In this document: in pieces, positions 46,108 to 55,664 of the stretch
Position numbering within the stretch: position 1 is the stretch's first letter
Layout: every line of letters begins with the position of its first letter
DNA from: an uncultured Algibacter sp.
Lineage (GTDB): Bacteria > Bacteroidota > Bacteroidia > Flavobacteriales > Flavobacteriaceae
Length of the DNA: 64,000 nt
NCBI RefSeq assembly: GCF_947495675.1
Contig: NZ_CANLZX010000021.1
Span: 1-64,000, forward strand
Direction: 5' to 3'
Translations under genes and position numbers: made by a program
The notes under the pieces: generated by a model
Seen by the model: only the letters and a program-made list of their open reading frames with translations
Told to the model about the DNA's origin: nothing
Database searches by the model: none

Positions 46108-46689
46108 ATGATTTTATCAAAAAAAACATACATAGAATATTTAAAATCTGATGCTATTGCTCTTGGATTGGATATTAATAGTTATAAATTTAAATTAAAA
46201 AATACTTTCTTTCCTGATTTTATCTGGTCATTTCAAAAAACATTAAGGCAACTAGAATATTATAACAATTGTAAAAACAATGGTATAAATAAATTATATT
46301 TTTATTATTTAAAGTACAAGTTTAGAAAAATATCTATCAAATTGGGTTTTTCAATTCCAATTAACGTTTTTGGCCCCGGATTATCTATTGTCCATTATGG
46401 TACTATAGTTATCAATAGTGCTACAAAAGTTGGCAAAAATTGTAGAATTCATGCTTGTGTAAATATTGGTGCCTCTGGTGGAGAAAAAGAAGCGCCACAA
46501 TTAGGCGACAATATATACATTGGTCCTGGTGCAAAAATATATGGCAATATTAAAATAGCAAATAATACAGCAATTGGTGCTAATGCAGTTGTTAATAAAT
46601 CTTTTCAAGAAGAAAATACTGCTATTGCTGGTGTTCCGGCAAAGGTTATTGGGAAAATCGATATAAAAAAAATAATAAAACATATTTAA
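46108..46689 (+). CDS. Serine acetyltransferase-like hexapeptide acetyltransferase
   Basis: The 193-residue protein has a helical N-terminus (about 1-80) and a left-handed beta-helix (about 85-180) with the catalytic-type histidine in LSIVHYGTIVIN, the HACVNIGASGG segment, and the terminal AGVPAKVIGKI motif. It resembles CysE-like acetyltransferases found in polysaccharide loci rather than housekeeping CysE, and probably acetylates a sugar. It starts immediately after the polymerase stop codon. Confidence 0.85.
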   Translation: MILSKKTYIEYLKSDAIALGLDINSYKFKLKNTFFPDFIWSFQKTLRQLEYYNNCKNNGINKLYFYYLKYKFRKISIKLGFSIPINVFGPGLSIVHYGTIVINSATKVGKNCRIHACVNIGASGGEKEAPQLGDNIYIGPGAKIYGNIKIANNTAIGANAVVNKSFQEENTAIAGVPAKVIGKIDIKKIIKHI

Positions 46690-46712
46690 TACTTATTAAT
46701 AATACTTTTAAA

Positions 46713-47777
46713 ATGATAAAAAAAATTGATATAGTATTTGTATTACCGTCCTTAGTTGCTGGAGGTGCCGAAAGAATAACTTCATTTATCTCTGAAAATT
46801 TAGATCATAACAAATTTAATTCGAAGTTATTAATTGCTGGTTTTGAGCATGAAACTGCTTATGATATAAAAAATATAGAAGTAGTTTATTTAAATAAAAA
46901 GCGTGTGTTATTTGCAGCACCTTCGTTCATTCTTTTTTTTCTAAAAAACAAACCGAAAATTGTCTTTAGCTCTATGGGACATGTAAATCTTGTCATGGGT
47001 TTAATATCTTTCATTTTTTTTAAGACTAAATTTATAGGAAGAGAAGCAACAGTTTTGAGTCAAGATGCTAAAATTAGAAAAAAGAAAAAAAGTGCATTTT
47101 CATTATTTTATAAAAAAATTTATAACAAACTGGATATTATAGTTTGCCAGTCAAATGATATGGCAAAAGATATGACAACCAATTATGGTATATCAAAATC
47201 AAAAGTAAAAATAATTAACAACCCTATTTCAAATATTCAACCTCTTAAAATAGAACCTAAACAAAATAATTTAATTCGATTTGTGACTGTAGGAAGACTT
47301 TCAAAAGAGAAAGGTCACATAAGAATTATCAAAATATTATCAGAATTAAAATTTGATTTTATTTATACACTTGTAGGCGATGGAGATGAAAAAGAAGATG
47401 TATTCAATGAGGCAAAAAAACTTGGTATAATGGATAAAATAGTTCATATACCTTTTACAAAAAAAGTTAACGAAATTTTATCAAAAAATGATATGTTCCT
47501 TCAGGGTTCATATGTAGAAGGATTTCCTAATGCTTTATTAGAGAGCTGTGTAGCAGGAATTCCAGTAATTGCGTTTAATGTTCCAGGAGGAACAAAAGAA
47601 ATTGTTGAACATGGAGTAAATGGTTTTCTTGTAAAAAACGAAGAGGAATATATAAACTATCTAAATAAAAAACATGAGTGGAATCCTGAATTAATTAGAA
47701 AATCAGTTTATAAAAAATTTAACAAAGAAAAAATACTTCAAGAATACGAAAACTTGTTCTTACAAATTCTTAATTAG
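46713..47777 (+). CDS. GT4-family glycosyltransferase
   Basis: The 354-residue GT-B enzyme has the SLVAGGAERITSF donor-loop motif near the N-terminus, VGRLSKEKGH at the start of the second domain, and the EX7E motif in EGFPNALLESC (about residue 270), followed by GGTKEIVEHGVNGFLV. These are standard for retaining GT4 enzymes. It is one of four GT4 enzymes in the plus-strand unit, so a repeat unit of about five sugars including the initiating one is plausible. Confidence 0.9.
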   Translation: MIKKIDIVFVLPSLVAGGAERITSFISENLDHNKFNSKLLIAGFEHETAYDIKNIEVVYLNKKRVLFAAPSFILFFLKNKPKIVFSSMGHVNLVMGLISFIFFKTKFIGREATVLSQDAKIRKKKKSAFSLFYKKIYNKLDIIVCQSNDMAKDMTTNYGISKSKVKIINNPISNIQPLKIEPKQNNLIRFVTVGRLSKEKGHIRIIKILSELKFDFIYTLVGDGDEKEDVFNEAKKLGIMDKIVHIPFTKKVNEILSKNDMFLQGSYVEGFPNALLESCVAGIPVIAFNVPGGTKEIVEHGVNGFLVKNEEEYINYLNKKHEWNPELIRKSVYKKFNKEKILQEYENLFLQILN

Positions 47778-47792
47778 AAAAATTTTAAATAT

Positions 47793-49649
47793 ATGTGTGG
47801 TATATACGGAACAACAATACATTATAAGGATTATCAAATAAAGACTAAACTGGAAAGAACACAGTTTAGAGGTCCTGACGAAATGGGCTATAAATCATAC
47901 AAATTCAATGGTAATCATGTGACATTTGGACATAATAGATTATCTATTATAGATTTGGACCCAAGATCAAATCAGCCTTTTAATTATCTAGATAAAGTAC
48001 ATATTGCTTTTAATGGAGAAATATATAATTTTCAAGAATTAAGAAAAAAATTATCTCTAAAAGGATATGTTTTTAATACTACAAGCGATACTGAAGTAAT
48101 ATGTGCTGCATATTTAGAATATGGAAAAAAATGTTTAGACCACCTAAACGGCATGTTTGCATTTGTAATTTATGATATTAATGAACAACAGTTTTTTGGA
48201 GCAAGAGATCGATTAGGACAAAAACCTTTTTACTATTATTTAAATGGTAAAGAATTTGAATTTTCTAGTCAAATTTCTTCAATTCAGCTCTTTAATGAAA
48301 AAAGGTTGACTATTTCAACGAATGCAATACATGATTATTTATCTTGGGGAGCAGTACCTGATCCAAATTCTATATTTAACGAGGTAAAAAAACTTCGAGC
48401 AGGTCATTATTTTACGTATAATTTAGAAACTGGCAAATTCATAGAGGAAGAATATTGGGATATTGATTATAAAGATAAAAATAAATTTACAGGAACTTAT
48501 TCTGAAGCTCAATCAGAACTAGAAGACCTTTTAAAAGATGCTGTAAAGATGAGACTATTTGCTGACGTACCTGTGGGTGTTTTTCTTTCTGGAGGGGTTG
48601 ATTCGTCATTAATAGCAGCTTTAGCAACAAAAAGTACAAATGAAAAAATAAAAACTTTTTCAGTAAAATTTAATGAAAAAGGATTTGATGAAAGTATCTA
48701 TGCAAAGAAAGTTGCTGATCATTTAAACACTAATCATCATATTATTGAATGTAATTATAAAGAAGGTATGGATCTTATAGATAATTTTCATCATTACTAT
48801 GATGAGCCTTTTAATGATTCTTCCGCAATTCCTTCTATGTTGTTGGCAAAACACACAAAAAAACACGTAACTGTTGCGCTCTCTGGAGATGCAGGAGATG
48901 AGAGTTTTATAGGATATCACAGATATAACTGGGTAAGATACATGAACAGTATTTATAAAATGCCAAAACCACTTAGACTTTTAGCTTCTAAAACTTTAAA
49001 TATCATGCCTCATTACAAACTTAAAGTAATAGGGTCTGTCATAAAAAATAAAAGTGTAAATGACGCTTATTTAGGTACTCTATATCACCCAGAATCTAAC
49101 TGGTTTGAATTTCAACAAACAAATAATTCAGATTTTGAAGAACTTAAATATTTATATCACGATAATAAAAATGTATTTGAAAGGGTTTCAGATTTTGACC
49201 TTAAGACTTATTTAAATTGGGATATTAACACTAAAGTTGATAGAGCAACTATGGCTTATTCACTTGAAGCAAGGGCCCCTTTTCTTGATTATAGGATTGT
49301 TGAATTTGGAAGGTCGTTACCAACTCATTTTAAATTTCAAAATAAGAATCAAAAAAGAATTCTTAAAGATGTATTGTATAAACATGTTCCTAAAGAAATA
49401 TTTGACAGACCAAAAGCTGGTTTCACAATGCCTTTTAAAGAATGGTTTAAAAAAGATTTAAAGGATTATGTTTTAACTGAATTAAGCTTTGATAACTTAA
49501 GTGATATTCCGGGTATAAAACCAAAAGAGGTCCAGAAAATGATTAACCAACATATGGATGGAAGTTGGAATCGTACTGGACTTATATGGTCTTTAATAAT
49601 ATTAAGGCAATGGTTAAAAAATAATGGAGAAGGTTTTTCTATAAAATAA
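47793..49649 (+). CDS. asnB: AsnB-type glutamine amidotransferase, copy 1
   Basis: The 618-residue protein has an N-terminal Ntn glutaminase domain with catalytic Cys2 (MCGIYGT), the FRGPDE, FNGEIYN and SDTEV motifs, and a C-terminal ATP-pyrophosphatase domain with SGGVDSS (266-272). The family includes asparagine synthetase and the WbpS-like enzymes that amidate uronic acids in surface glycans. Its place between glycosyltransferases, and the UDP-uronate enzymes upstream, favour amidation of a sugar carboxylate. General asparagine synthesis is the alternative. Confidence 0.9.
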   Translation: MCGIYGTTIHYKDYQIKTKLERTQFRGPDEMGYKSYKFNGNHVTFGHNRLSIIDLDPRSNQPFNYLDKVHIAFNGEIYNFQELRKKLSLKGYVFNTTSDTEVICAAYLEYGKKCLDHLNGMFAFVIYDINEQQFFGARDRLGQKPFYYYLNGKEFEFSSQISSIQLFNEKRLTISTNAIHDYLSWGAVPDPNSIFNEVKKLRAGHYFTYNLETGKFIEEEYWDIDYKDKNKFTGTYSEAQSELEDLLKDAVKMRLFADVPVGVFLSGGVDSSLIAALATKSTNEKIKTFSVKFNEKGFDESIYAKKVADHLNTNHHIIECNYKEGMDLIDNFHHYYDEPFNDSSAIPSMLLAKHTKKHVTVALSGDAGDESFIGYHRYNWVRYMNSIYKMPKPLRLLASKTLNIMPHYKLKVIGSVIKNKSVNDAYLGTLYHPESNWFEFQQTNNSDFEELKYLYHDNKNVFERVSDFDLKTYLNWDINTKVDRATMAYSLEARAPFLDYRIVEFGRSLPTHFKFQNKNQKRILKDVLYKHVPKEIFDRPKAGFTMPFKEWFKKDLKDYVLTELSFDNLSDIPGIKPKEVQKMINQHMDGSWNRTGLIWSLIILRQWLKNNGEGFSIK

Positions 49650-49662
49650 TATAATTAAATCT

Positions 49663-50805
49663 ATGCCCTCAAAAAAAAACATAAGTATACTTAACACAAG
49701 CCTTACTAGTGGTGGTGCAGAAAAAGTAATAAGCCTTTTACTTAAAGAATTGGTGAAAGATTTTAACGTGACTTTAATTCTATTTTACAACGACATACAT
49801 TTCCCTATACCAGAAGAAATTGATATTGAAATTTTAAGTGAAAAAAGTCATGATATCCCCTTTTATGAAAAAGCTATAAATGTTTTTAGATTTACCAGTA
49901 GATATAACAATATTATTAAAAGGAAAAAAATAGATTATGCGGTTTCCTTCTTAGCTTACCCTAATTTATTAACTGGTATTGTATCAACATTTAATAAAAA
50001 GCCAAAAACGTTTATTAGTGAAAGAGGTTTTCCTTCTGACAATACTTCAAGTAAAATATCACATTATATTTCTAAAATATTTTACCCATTATTATACAAT
50101 AGGTGCGATAAATTATTCTCTAATTCCATTCATATTAATAATGATTTAAAAGCAAATTTCGGTGTTAAAATACCAATGGACATTATATACAATCCTATAG
50201 AAAAACCAAAAAAAGTAATTACACCAAATTCTTTAAACAATAATGATTCTCTAAATATTATTACTGCTGGAACCTTAAATAAAAGAAAGAATCAAATAAT
50301 GATTATTAGGGCTGTAGAGAATTTAAAATATGATTTTAAAGTATCAATTTTAGGAGGAGGAGAATTAAAAGACTATTTAACTAAAGAAATTTATTCTAGA
50401 AATTTAAACGCTAAAGTGTCTTTAAAAGGAAAAGTAAAGAATGTAAACGATTATTTAGTGGAAAGTAATTGCTTCGTTTTATCTTCGTTTACTGAAGGAT
50501 TTCCAAATGCATTATTAGAAGCTATGGCCATTGGTTTACCATCTATATCTACTAATTGCTTGTCTGGACCTTTAGAATTATTAAATAATAACAAACCAGT
50601 AAATATAAATAATGGTGAATTTTATAAAGCACAATATGGTATTTTAATAAATAATGATGACCATATTGCTTTAGAAAAGGCCTTAACATATTTTGAGCAA
50701 AACCCTGATGAACGTGAACGATATAGTAAGTTAAGCTTAGAACGATCAAATGACTATTTGCTTAATACAATATATTCACAGTTTAAAAATTTTATATTAA
50801 ACTAA
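49663..50805 (+). CDS. GT4-family glycosyltransferase
   Basis: The 380-residue GT-B enzyme has the TSLTSGGAEKVISLL donor-loop motif, AGTLNKRKNQ at the start of the second Rossmann domain, and the EX7E motif EGFPNALLEAMAIG (about residues 286-299), then CLSGPLELL. It lies between two amidotransferase genes with 13- and 14-base gaps, so the three are likely to act on the same repeat unit. The donor and linkage cannot be inferred. Confidence 0.9.
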   Translation: MPSKKNISILNTSLTSGGAEKVISLLLKELVKDFNVTLILFYNDIHFPIPEEIDIEILSEKSHDIPFYEKAINVFRFTSRYNNIIKRKKIDYAVSFLAYPNLLTGIVSTFNKKPKTFISERGFPSDNTSSKISHYISKIFYPLLYNRCDKLFSNSIHINNDLKANFGVKIPMDIIYNPIEKPKKVITPNSLNNNDSLNIITAGTLNKRKNQIMIIRAVENLKYDFKVSILGGGELKDYLTKEIYSRNLNAKVSLKGKVKNVNDYLVESNCFVLSSFTEGFPNALLEAMAIGLPSISTNCLSGPLELLNNNKPVNINNGEFYKAQYGILINNDDHIALEKALTYFEQNPDERERYSKLSLERSNDYLLNTIYSQFKNFILN

Positions 50806-50819
50806 AATGCCAAGTCACT

Positions 50820-52721
50820 ATGTGTGGAATTAACGGAATAATAAAAAAAACAAGTTGTAGTGAACAAGATATAACTACAGCATTAACTCAAATGAATAAT
50901 TTAATTATTCATAGAGGTCCAGATGAAGATGGTTTTACAGTTAATTGTGAACAAGATTTTGGAGTTGGAATGGCCATGAGACGGCTATCAATTATAGATT
51001 TATCTTCTGGTAAGCAACCTATATATTCAGATGATAAAAAAATTGTTATTGTTTTTAATGGTGAAATTTATAATTACAGAACTTTAAAAGCTGATTTAGA
51101 GGCTTCTGGTGTGCAATTTAAAACAACAAGTGATACCGAAGTAATATTAAAACTTTACGAAAAACATGGTGTAGAATCTTTTAAGTGGCTTGACGGTATG
51201 TTTGGGTTTAGTATCTTCGACAAAAACATTAATAAGCTTTTTATAGCACGTGATTTTTTTGGAGAAAAACCACTTTACTATACCCATTCTGATAACCAAT
51301 TTTTATGGGCATCGGAGTTAAAATCCATTATTGATGTTTTACCCATTAAACCACAAATTTCTAAAAAAGGACTTAATTTATTTCTAAGATTAACTTATAT
51401 ACCTGCGCCCTACTCCATTTATGATAATATTTTAAAACTTGAAGCCAATCATTATATTGAATATAATTTTGAAAATCATAATACGAGCATAAAAGAAATA
51501 AATCAGGAAATAAAACCTAAAGAGCAATCAATTTCTTTTGATGATGCTAAGAAAAAAGTAAAAGACTTAGTTTATGAAAGTGTAGATAGTCGATCTATTG
51601 CTGATGTACCTTTAGGCACCTTTTTATCTGGAGGTGTAGATTCTTCAATAGTATCATTATGTTTATCACAAGGAGCAGATAAGAAAATTGAAACTTTCTC
51701 TATTGGTTTTAAAGAGGCCAAGATGGATGAAACAGATAAATCGCAGTTAGTTGCTAAAATGATTGGTAGTAACCACCATGAATTTAAAATTGGTGAAGAT
51801 GATTTAAAAGATAATATTCATGAAATATTATTAAATTTTGATGAACCATTTTCAGATACCGCAGCTTTACCTACATATTTTGTTTCTAAAAAAACTAGAG
51901 ATTATGTAAAAGTAGCTTTAACAGGTGATGGTGGAGACGAAGTTTTTGGCGGCTACAATAAATATTATGTTGGTAAAATGAATACTAAATACACCAATAT
52001 AGTTCCTAAGCCTATTCATAATATACTTTTAAATACATCCAAACATCTCTTATCAACTAAGAATGATAATAGAGGAAAACGTTTTAAGATTAAAAAAATG
52101 CTTAAAGCTGTAAACTATGATGGAAATCAATATTGGGATATAATTTCATTAGCAAATACAGAGTTAGAATTAGCTGAGATTTTAGCACCATCACATTATA
52201 TAAATGACTTATTTGAAGACTACAGAGATAAACTTTATAATGATAAAGTTGAATCGCTTACAGATTTTAGACATGTTGATAAAATACTTAGTTTAGAAGG
52301 TGGTATGCTTGCTAAAGTAGATAGAACTAGTATGCAAAATTCACTAGAGTGTAGAGCACCATTTTTAAATAAAAAAATATGGGATTACACCAATACACTT
52401 CCAGAAAAATTCTTAATGAATGGGTGGAATAAAAAACACATTCTTAAAGAAGCATTTAAAGATCAATTTCCGGAAGAATTTTTAGAAAAAAGCAAACGTG
52501 GTTTTGGATCGCCTGTTGGAAATTGGTTAAAATCAAGCTTAAGAAAAGAGTTAGAATCTTATATAGAACCTAAGTATTTATCTAAACAAGGTATTTTTAA
52601 CTTAGACAAAATAATTCCATTAGTACAAAATCATTTAGACAGTAAGCGTGATAATACCTTTAGAGTTTGGGCATTCTATTGCTTCCAAAAATGGTACAGT
52701 AATGTATACATTAAACAATAA
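50820..52721 (+). CDS. asnB: AsnB-type glutamine amidotransferase, copy 2
   Basis: The 633-residue protein has catalytic Cys2 (MCGINGI), which fixes the start at 50820, the HRGPDEDG, FNGEIYNY and SDTEVILKL glutaminase motifs, and SGGVDSS (270-276) in the ATP-pyrophosphatase domain, followed by TGDGGDEVFGGYNKY. It is closer than copy 1 to the exosortase/EPS-linked asparagine synthases and WbpS-like proteins. Two amidotransferases in one unit suggest that two different uronic acids, or two positions, are amidated. Confidence 0.9.
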   Translation: MCGINGIIKKTSCSEQDITTALTQMNNLIIHRGPDEDGFTVNCEQDFGVGMAMRRLSIIDLSSGKQPIYSDDKKIVIVFNGEIYNYRTLKADLEASGVQFKTTSDTEVILKLYEKHGVESFKWLDGMFGFSIFDKNINKLFIARDFFGEKPLYYTHSDNQFLWASELKSIIDVLPIKPQISKKGLNLFLRLTYIPAPYSIYDNILKLEANHYIEYNFENHNTSIKEINQEIKPKEQSISFDDAKKKVKDLVYESVDSRSIADVPLGTFLSGGVDSSIVSLCLSQGADKKIETFSIGFKEAKMDETDKSQLVAKMIGSNHHEFKIGEDDLKDNIHEILLNFDEPFSDTAALPTYFVSKKTRDYVKVALTGDGGDEVFGGYNKYYVGKMNTKYTNIVPKPIHNILLNTSKHLLSTKNDNRGKRFKIKKMLKAVNYDGNQYWDIISLANTELELAEILAPSHYINDLFEDYRDKLYNDKVESLTDFRHVDKILSLEGGMLAKVDRTSMQNSLECRAPFLNKKIWDYTNTLPEKFLMNGWNKKHILKEAFKDQFPEEFLEKSKRGFGSPVGNWLKSSLRKELESYIEPKYLSKQGIFNLDKIIPLVQNHLDSKRDNTFRVWAFYCFQKWYSNVYIKQ

Positions 52722-52734
52722 ATAAAATATATAA

Positions 52735-53877
52735 ATGAATAAGAAGAGAATATTAGTAGTATCATCGAATGCATTTTCACTTGTTAATTTTAGAGGTGAT
52801 TTTATTAAACGTTTAATATTTGAAGGTTATGATGTATATACTGCTACAGATAGTTATACAGACGAAGTTATAAATACACTTAAAGCTTATGGAGTAAAAG
52901 CTACATTAGAATACCAATTACAAAGAACCGGGTTAAACCCTCTTAAGGATTTAAAAACTATTTCGAATTTAAAACTGTTAATAAAAGAAAATAATATCGA
53001 TTTAGTTTTTCCTTATACCGTTAAACCTGTTGTATATAGCTCTATAGCTGCTAACAAATGTAAGGTACCAGTTATATCATTAATTACTGGATTAGGTTTT
53101 GCTTTTACAGGTTTAACACTTAAATCAAGAATATTACAACACGTAACTGAGTTTTTATATAAGCGTTCAATAAGAAAAAATAAAGTGGTTGTTTTTCAAA
53201 ATAACGATGACCGCCAATTATTTTTTGATCGCGGTATTTTAACTAAAAAGAATCATACTGAAGTTGTAAGTGGGTCTGGTGTAAACTTAGATCAATATAA
53301 ATTTAAAACTTACAAAAATGATGACACTATTATTCGATTTGTAATTGTTACCAGATTGATTAGAGAAAAAGGCGTGCATCTTTTTTTAGAGGCTGCTAAA
53401 ACTTTAAAAGAAAAATACCCTAATACCGAATTTAATGTTATTGGTTCTGTACAAGATTCTCCATCTGCTATAAAAACAGAAGAATTACAAAGTTTGCATA
53501 AAAAAGGTATTGTTGTGTTTCATGGTACACAGTCTAATATTTTAGAACATTTAACAAACAATGACGTATTTGTTTTACCTTCATTTTATAGAGAAGGTGT
53601 GCCAAGATCTATTTTGGAAGCTTTATCGGTTGGACTTCCTATAATCACAACAGATACACCAGGGTGTAGAGAAACTGTTATTGAAGGTGAAAATGGTTTT
53701 TTAATTCCAACTCAAGAATTAGAACCTCTTATAAATGCTATGGAATTCTTTATAAAAAATCCAGAAAAATTGAAAGATATGGGATTAAAAAGTAGAGACT
53801 ATGCTAAAAACAGGTTTGATGTAAATTTGATAAATGATGATTTATTAAAGGCAATTAATAGTGTTTTAGTAAAATAA
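52735..53877 (+). CDS. GT4-family glycosyltransferase (PglA-like)
   Basis: The 380-residue enzyme has the N-terminal SSNAFSLVNFRGDFI motif and the VFPYTVKPVVYSSIAA and GLGFAFTG segments seen in PglA-type GalNAc transferases that act on the first, bacillosamine-type sugar. The EX7E motif is in REGVPRSILEALSVG (about residue 286). If the first sugar comes from the PglC-like transferase and the dehydratase/aminotransferase pair, this would be the second-sugar enzyme. It is the last gene before a 332-base gap. Confidence 0.88.
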   Translation: MNKKRILVVSSNAFSLVNFRGDFIKRLIFEGYDVYTATDSYTDEVINTLKAYGVKATLEYQLQRTGLNPLKDLKTISNLKLLIKENNIDLVFPYTVKPVVYSSIAANKCKVPVISLITGLGFAFTGLTLKSRILQHVTEFLYKRSIRKNKVVVFQNNDDRQLFFDRGILTKKNHTEVVSGSGVNLDQYKFKTYKNDDTIIRFVIVTRLIREKGVHLFLEAAKTLKEKYPNTEFNVIGSVQDSPSAIKTEELQSLHKKGIVVFHGTQSNILEHLTNNDVFVLPSFYREGVPRSILEALSVGLPIITTDTPGCRETVIEGENGFLIPTQELEPLINAMEFFIKNPEKLKDMGLKSRDYAKNRFDVNLINDDLLKAINSVLVK

Positions 53878-54209
53878 CTATGACTCCAATAATAATAATT
53901 AATTAAAACACATTAATGTGCCATATTAAATTTCTTTATAATATCAGTTAGTTTATTACAATTAATAAAGTTTTTTTAACTGACTATTAACCAAAATTTT
54001 ACAACACAAAATGTTAATATAAGAAGGATGCATGTAAACTAGTAAAACAACGTTTTAACGAAATTTATATGCTGAATTAATATAAAGATTTACTTTTCGG
54101 CTCTTAATGTAATAGAGCCATTGTTTTTCCTAATTAATTAATTTCTTGAATGATTGATTATAGCACACACATATAGGTAACTATATTTTAATTAAAAGAA
54201 ATAACATCG
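53878..54209. other. 332-base gene-free leader before MBOAT copy 3
   Basis: No gene is visible. The stretch contains a 12-bp palindrome CACATTAATGTG (53909-53920) and a GC-richer hairpin GGCTCT/AGAGCC (54099-54119) followed by ATTGTTTTT. The hairpin could terminate the glycosyltransferase transcript, with a new promoter for the MBOAT gene in the remaining 90 bases, but no consensus -7 box was found there. Confidence 0.45.
54099..54129 (+). terminator. Possible weak terminator
   Basis: A six-base-pair stem (GGCTCT 54099-54104 with AGAGCC 54114-54119), nine-base loop, followed by ATTGTTTTTCC. The stem is short and the T-run starts late, so termination efficiency would be low. Confidence 0.3.
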
Positions 54210-55661
54210 ATGCTTTTTAACTCTATAGATTTTTTTATATTTCTTCCAATAGTTTATATACTATTCTGGCTATTTGGAAAAGATAAACCTAAAACTCAAA
54301 ATATAATTCTACTTTTAGCTAGTTATGTTTTTTATGGTTGGTGGGATTATCGTTTTTTATCTTTAATAATTTTTTCCACTTTTGTTGATTACTTTGTTGG
54401 TAAAGCCATATATAAATCTTCTGATAAAAAAGTTAAAAAAGGATGGTTATGGGTAAGTATTATTTTTAATTTAGGGTTACTAGGCTTTTTTAAGTATTAC
54501 GATTTCTTTGTTGACTCTTTTGTTGATGCATTTTTAATTGCTGGTTTTCAAATTGAAAGTATTTGGACTCTAAATATAATTTTACCTGTTGGTATTTCTT
54601 TTTATACGTTCCAGACGCTTTCTTATTCTCTAGATATTTATAAAGAGGACTTAAAACCTACCAATGATTTAATTTCTTTTGGTACTTATGTTAGTTTTTT
54701 TCCACAACTTGTTGCTGGTCCAATTGAAAGAGCTTCTCACTTACTTCCCCAAATAACCAAGGTAAAACATTTTAATTATAAACAATCTGTAGAAGGTCTT
54801 AAGTTAATGCTTTGGGGACTCTTTAAAAAAGTAGCTATTGCAGATTCATTGGCACTCATCGTAGACGATATATTTGCTAACCATAGTACCTACCCTTCCA
54901 CGACTTTACTTATGGGAGCGATATTTTTTGGATTTCAGATATACTGTGACTTTTCTGGTTATTCTGACATTGCCATTGGTACATCTAAATTGTTTGGTGT
55001 CGAATTAATGTCAAATTTTAAATTCCCATATTTATCTAGAAGTATAGCTGAATTTTGGAGACGTTGGCATATTTCCCTTTCCACTTGGTTTAGAGATTAT
55101 TTATATATTCCTCTAGGAGGATCTAGAGGTACTCGATCAAAAGCCATACGAAACGTTTTTATCATTTTTTTAGTAAGTGGTCTTTGGCATGGTGCCAATT
55201 GGACTTTTGTTGTGTGGGGTCTATTTCATGCATTACTATTTTTACCTTCGTTTTATTTTAACACTAACCGAAAACATTTAGATAATGTAAATCTATTTAG
55301 TTCTGTAAAGACTTTCTTTATTGATGGCGGCCAAATATTAATAATGTTTATATTGGTTATGTTAGGCTGGGTATTTTTTAGAAGTGAAACCCTTGCGGAT
55401 TCTTTTTCATATCTCCAAAGTATGCTTTTTGATTTTACTCATTGGAATTATATTCATCCAAGAGGATATAGAATGTGGGATTATTATGTTTTAATAATTG
55501 GTTTTATAATTTTTGAGTATATCATTAGAAAAGATGAACGTAATCCACTAAATTTCAATAATAGGTTTGTACGTTTAGCGTGTTATTTATTATTAATATT
55601 TTTAATATTTATGTTTTATGATGATGCTATGGATCGTTCTTTTATCTATTTTCAATTTTAA
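54210..55661 (+). CDS. MBOAT-family O-acyltransferase (AlgI-like), copy 3
   Basis: The 483-residue membrane protein has the same motif order as copies 1 and 2 (FYGWWDYRFL, LPVGISFYTFQTLSY, FPQLVAGPIERA, RRWHISLSTWFRDYLYIPLGGSRG and GLWHGANW with invariant His327) but is more diverged in its C-terminal third. The first 23 bases of its gene are identical to those of copy 2. It is followed after 3 bases by an SGNH-like partner, so it is a complete acetylation pair. It probably O-acetylates the same or a related polysaccharide at another position. Confidence 0.93.
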   Translation: MLFNSIDFFIFLPIVYILFWLFGKDKPKTQNIILLLASYVFYGWWDYRFLSLIIFSTFVDYFVGKAIYKSSDKKVKKGWLWVSIIFNLGLLGFFKYYDFFVDSFVDAFLIAGFQIESIWTLNIILPVGISFYTFQTLSYSLDIYKEDLKPTNDLISFGTYVSFFPQLVAGPIERASHLLPQITKVKHFNYKQSVEGLKLMLWGLFKKVAIADSLALIVDDIFANHSTYPSTTLLMGAIFFGFQIYCDFSGYSDIAIGTSKLFGVELMSNFKFPYLSRSIAEFWRRWHISLSTWFRDYLYIPLGGSRGTRSKAIRNVFIIFLVSGLWHGANWTFVVWGLFHALLFLPSFYFNTNRKHLDNVNLFSSVKTFFIDGGQILIMFILVMLGWVFFRSETLADSFSYLQSMLFDFTHWNYIHPRGYRMWDYYVLIIGFIIFEYIIRKDERNPLNFNNRFVRLACYLLLIFLIFMFYDDAMDRSFIYFQF

Positions 55662-55664
55662 GTT

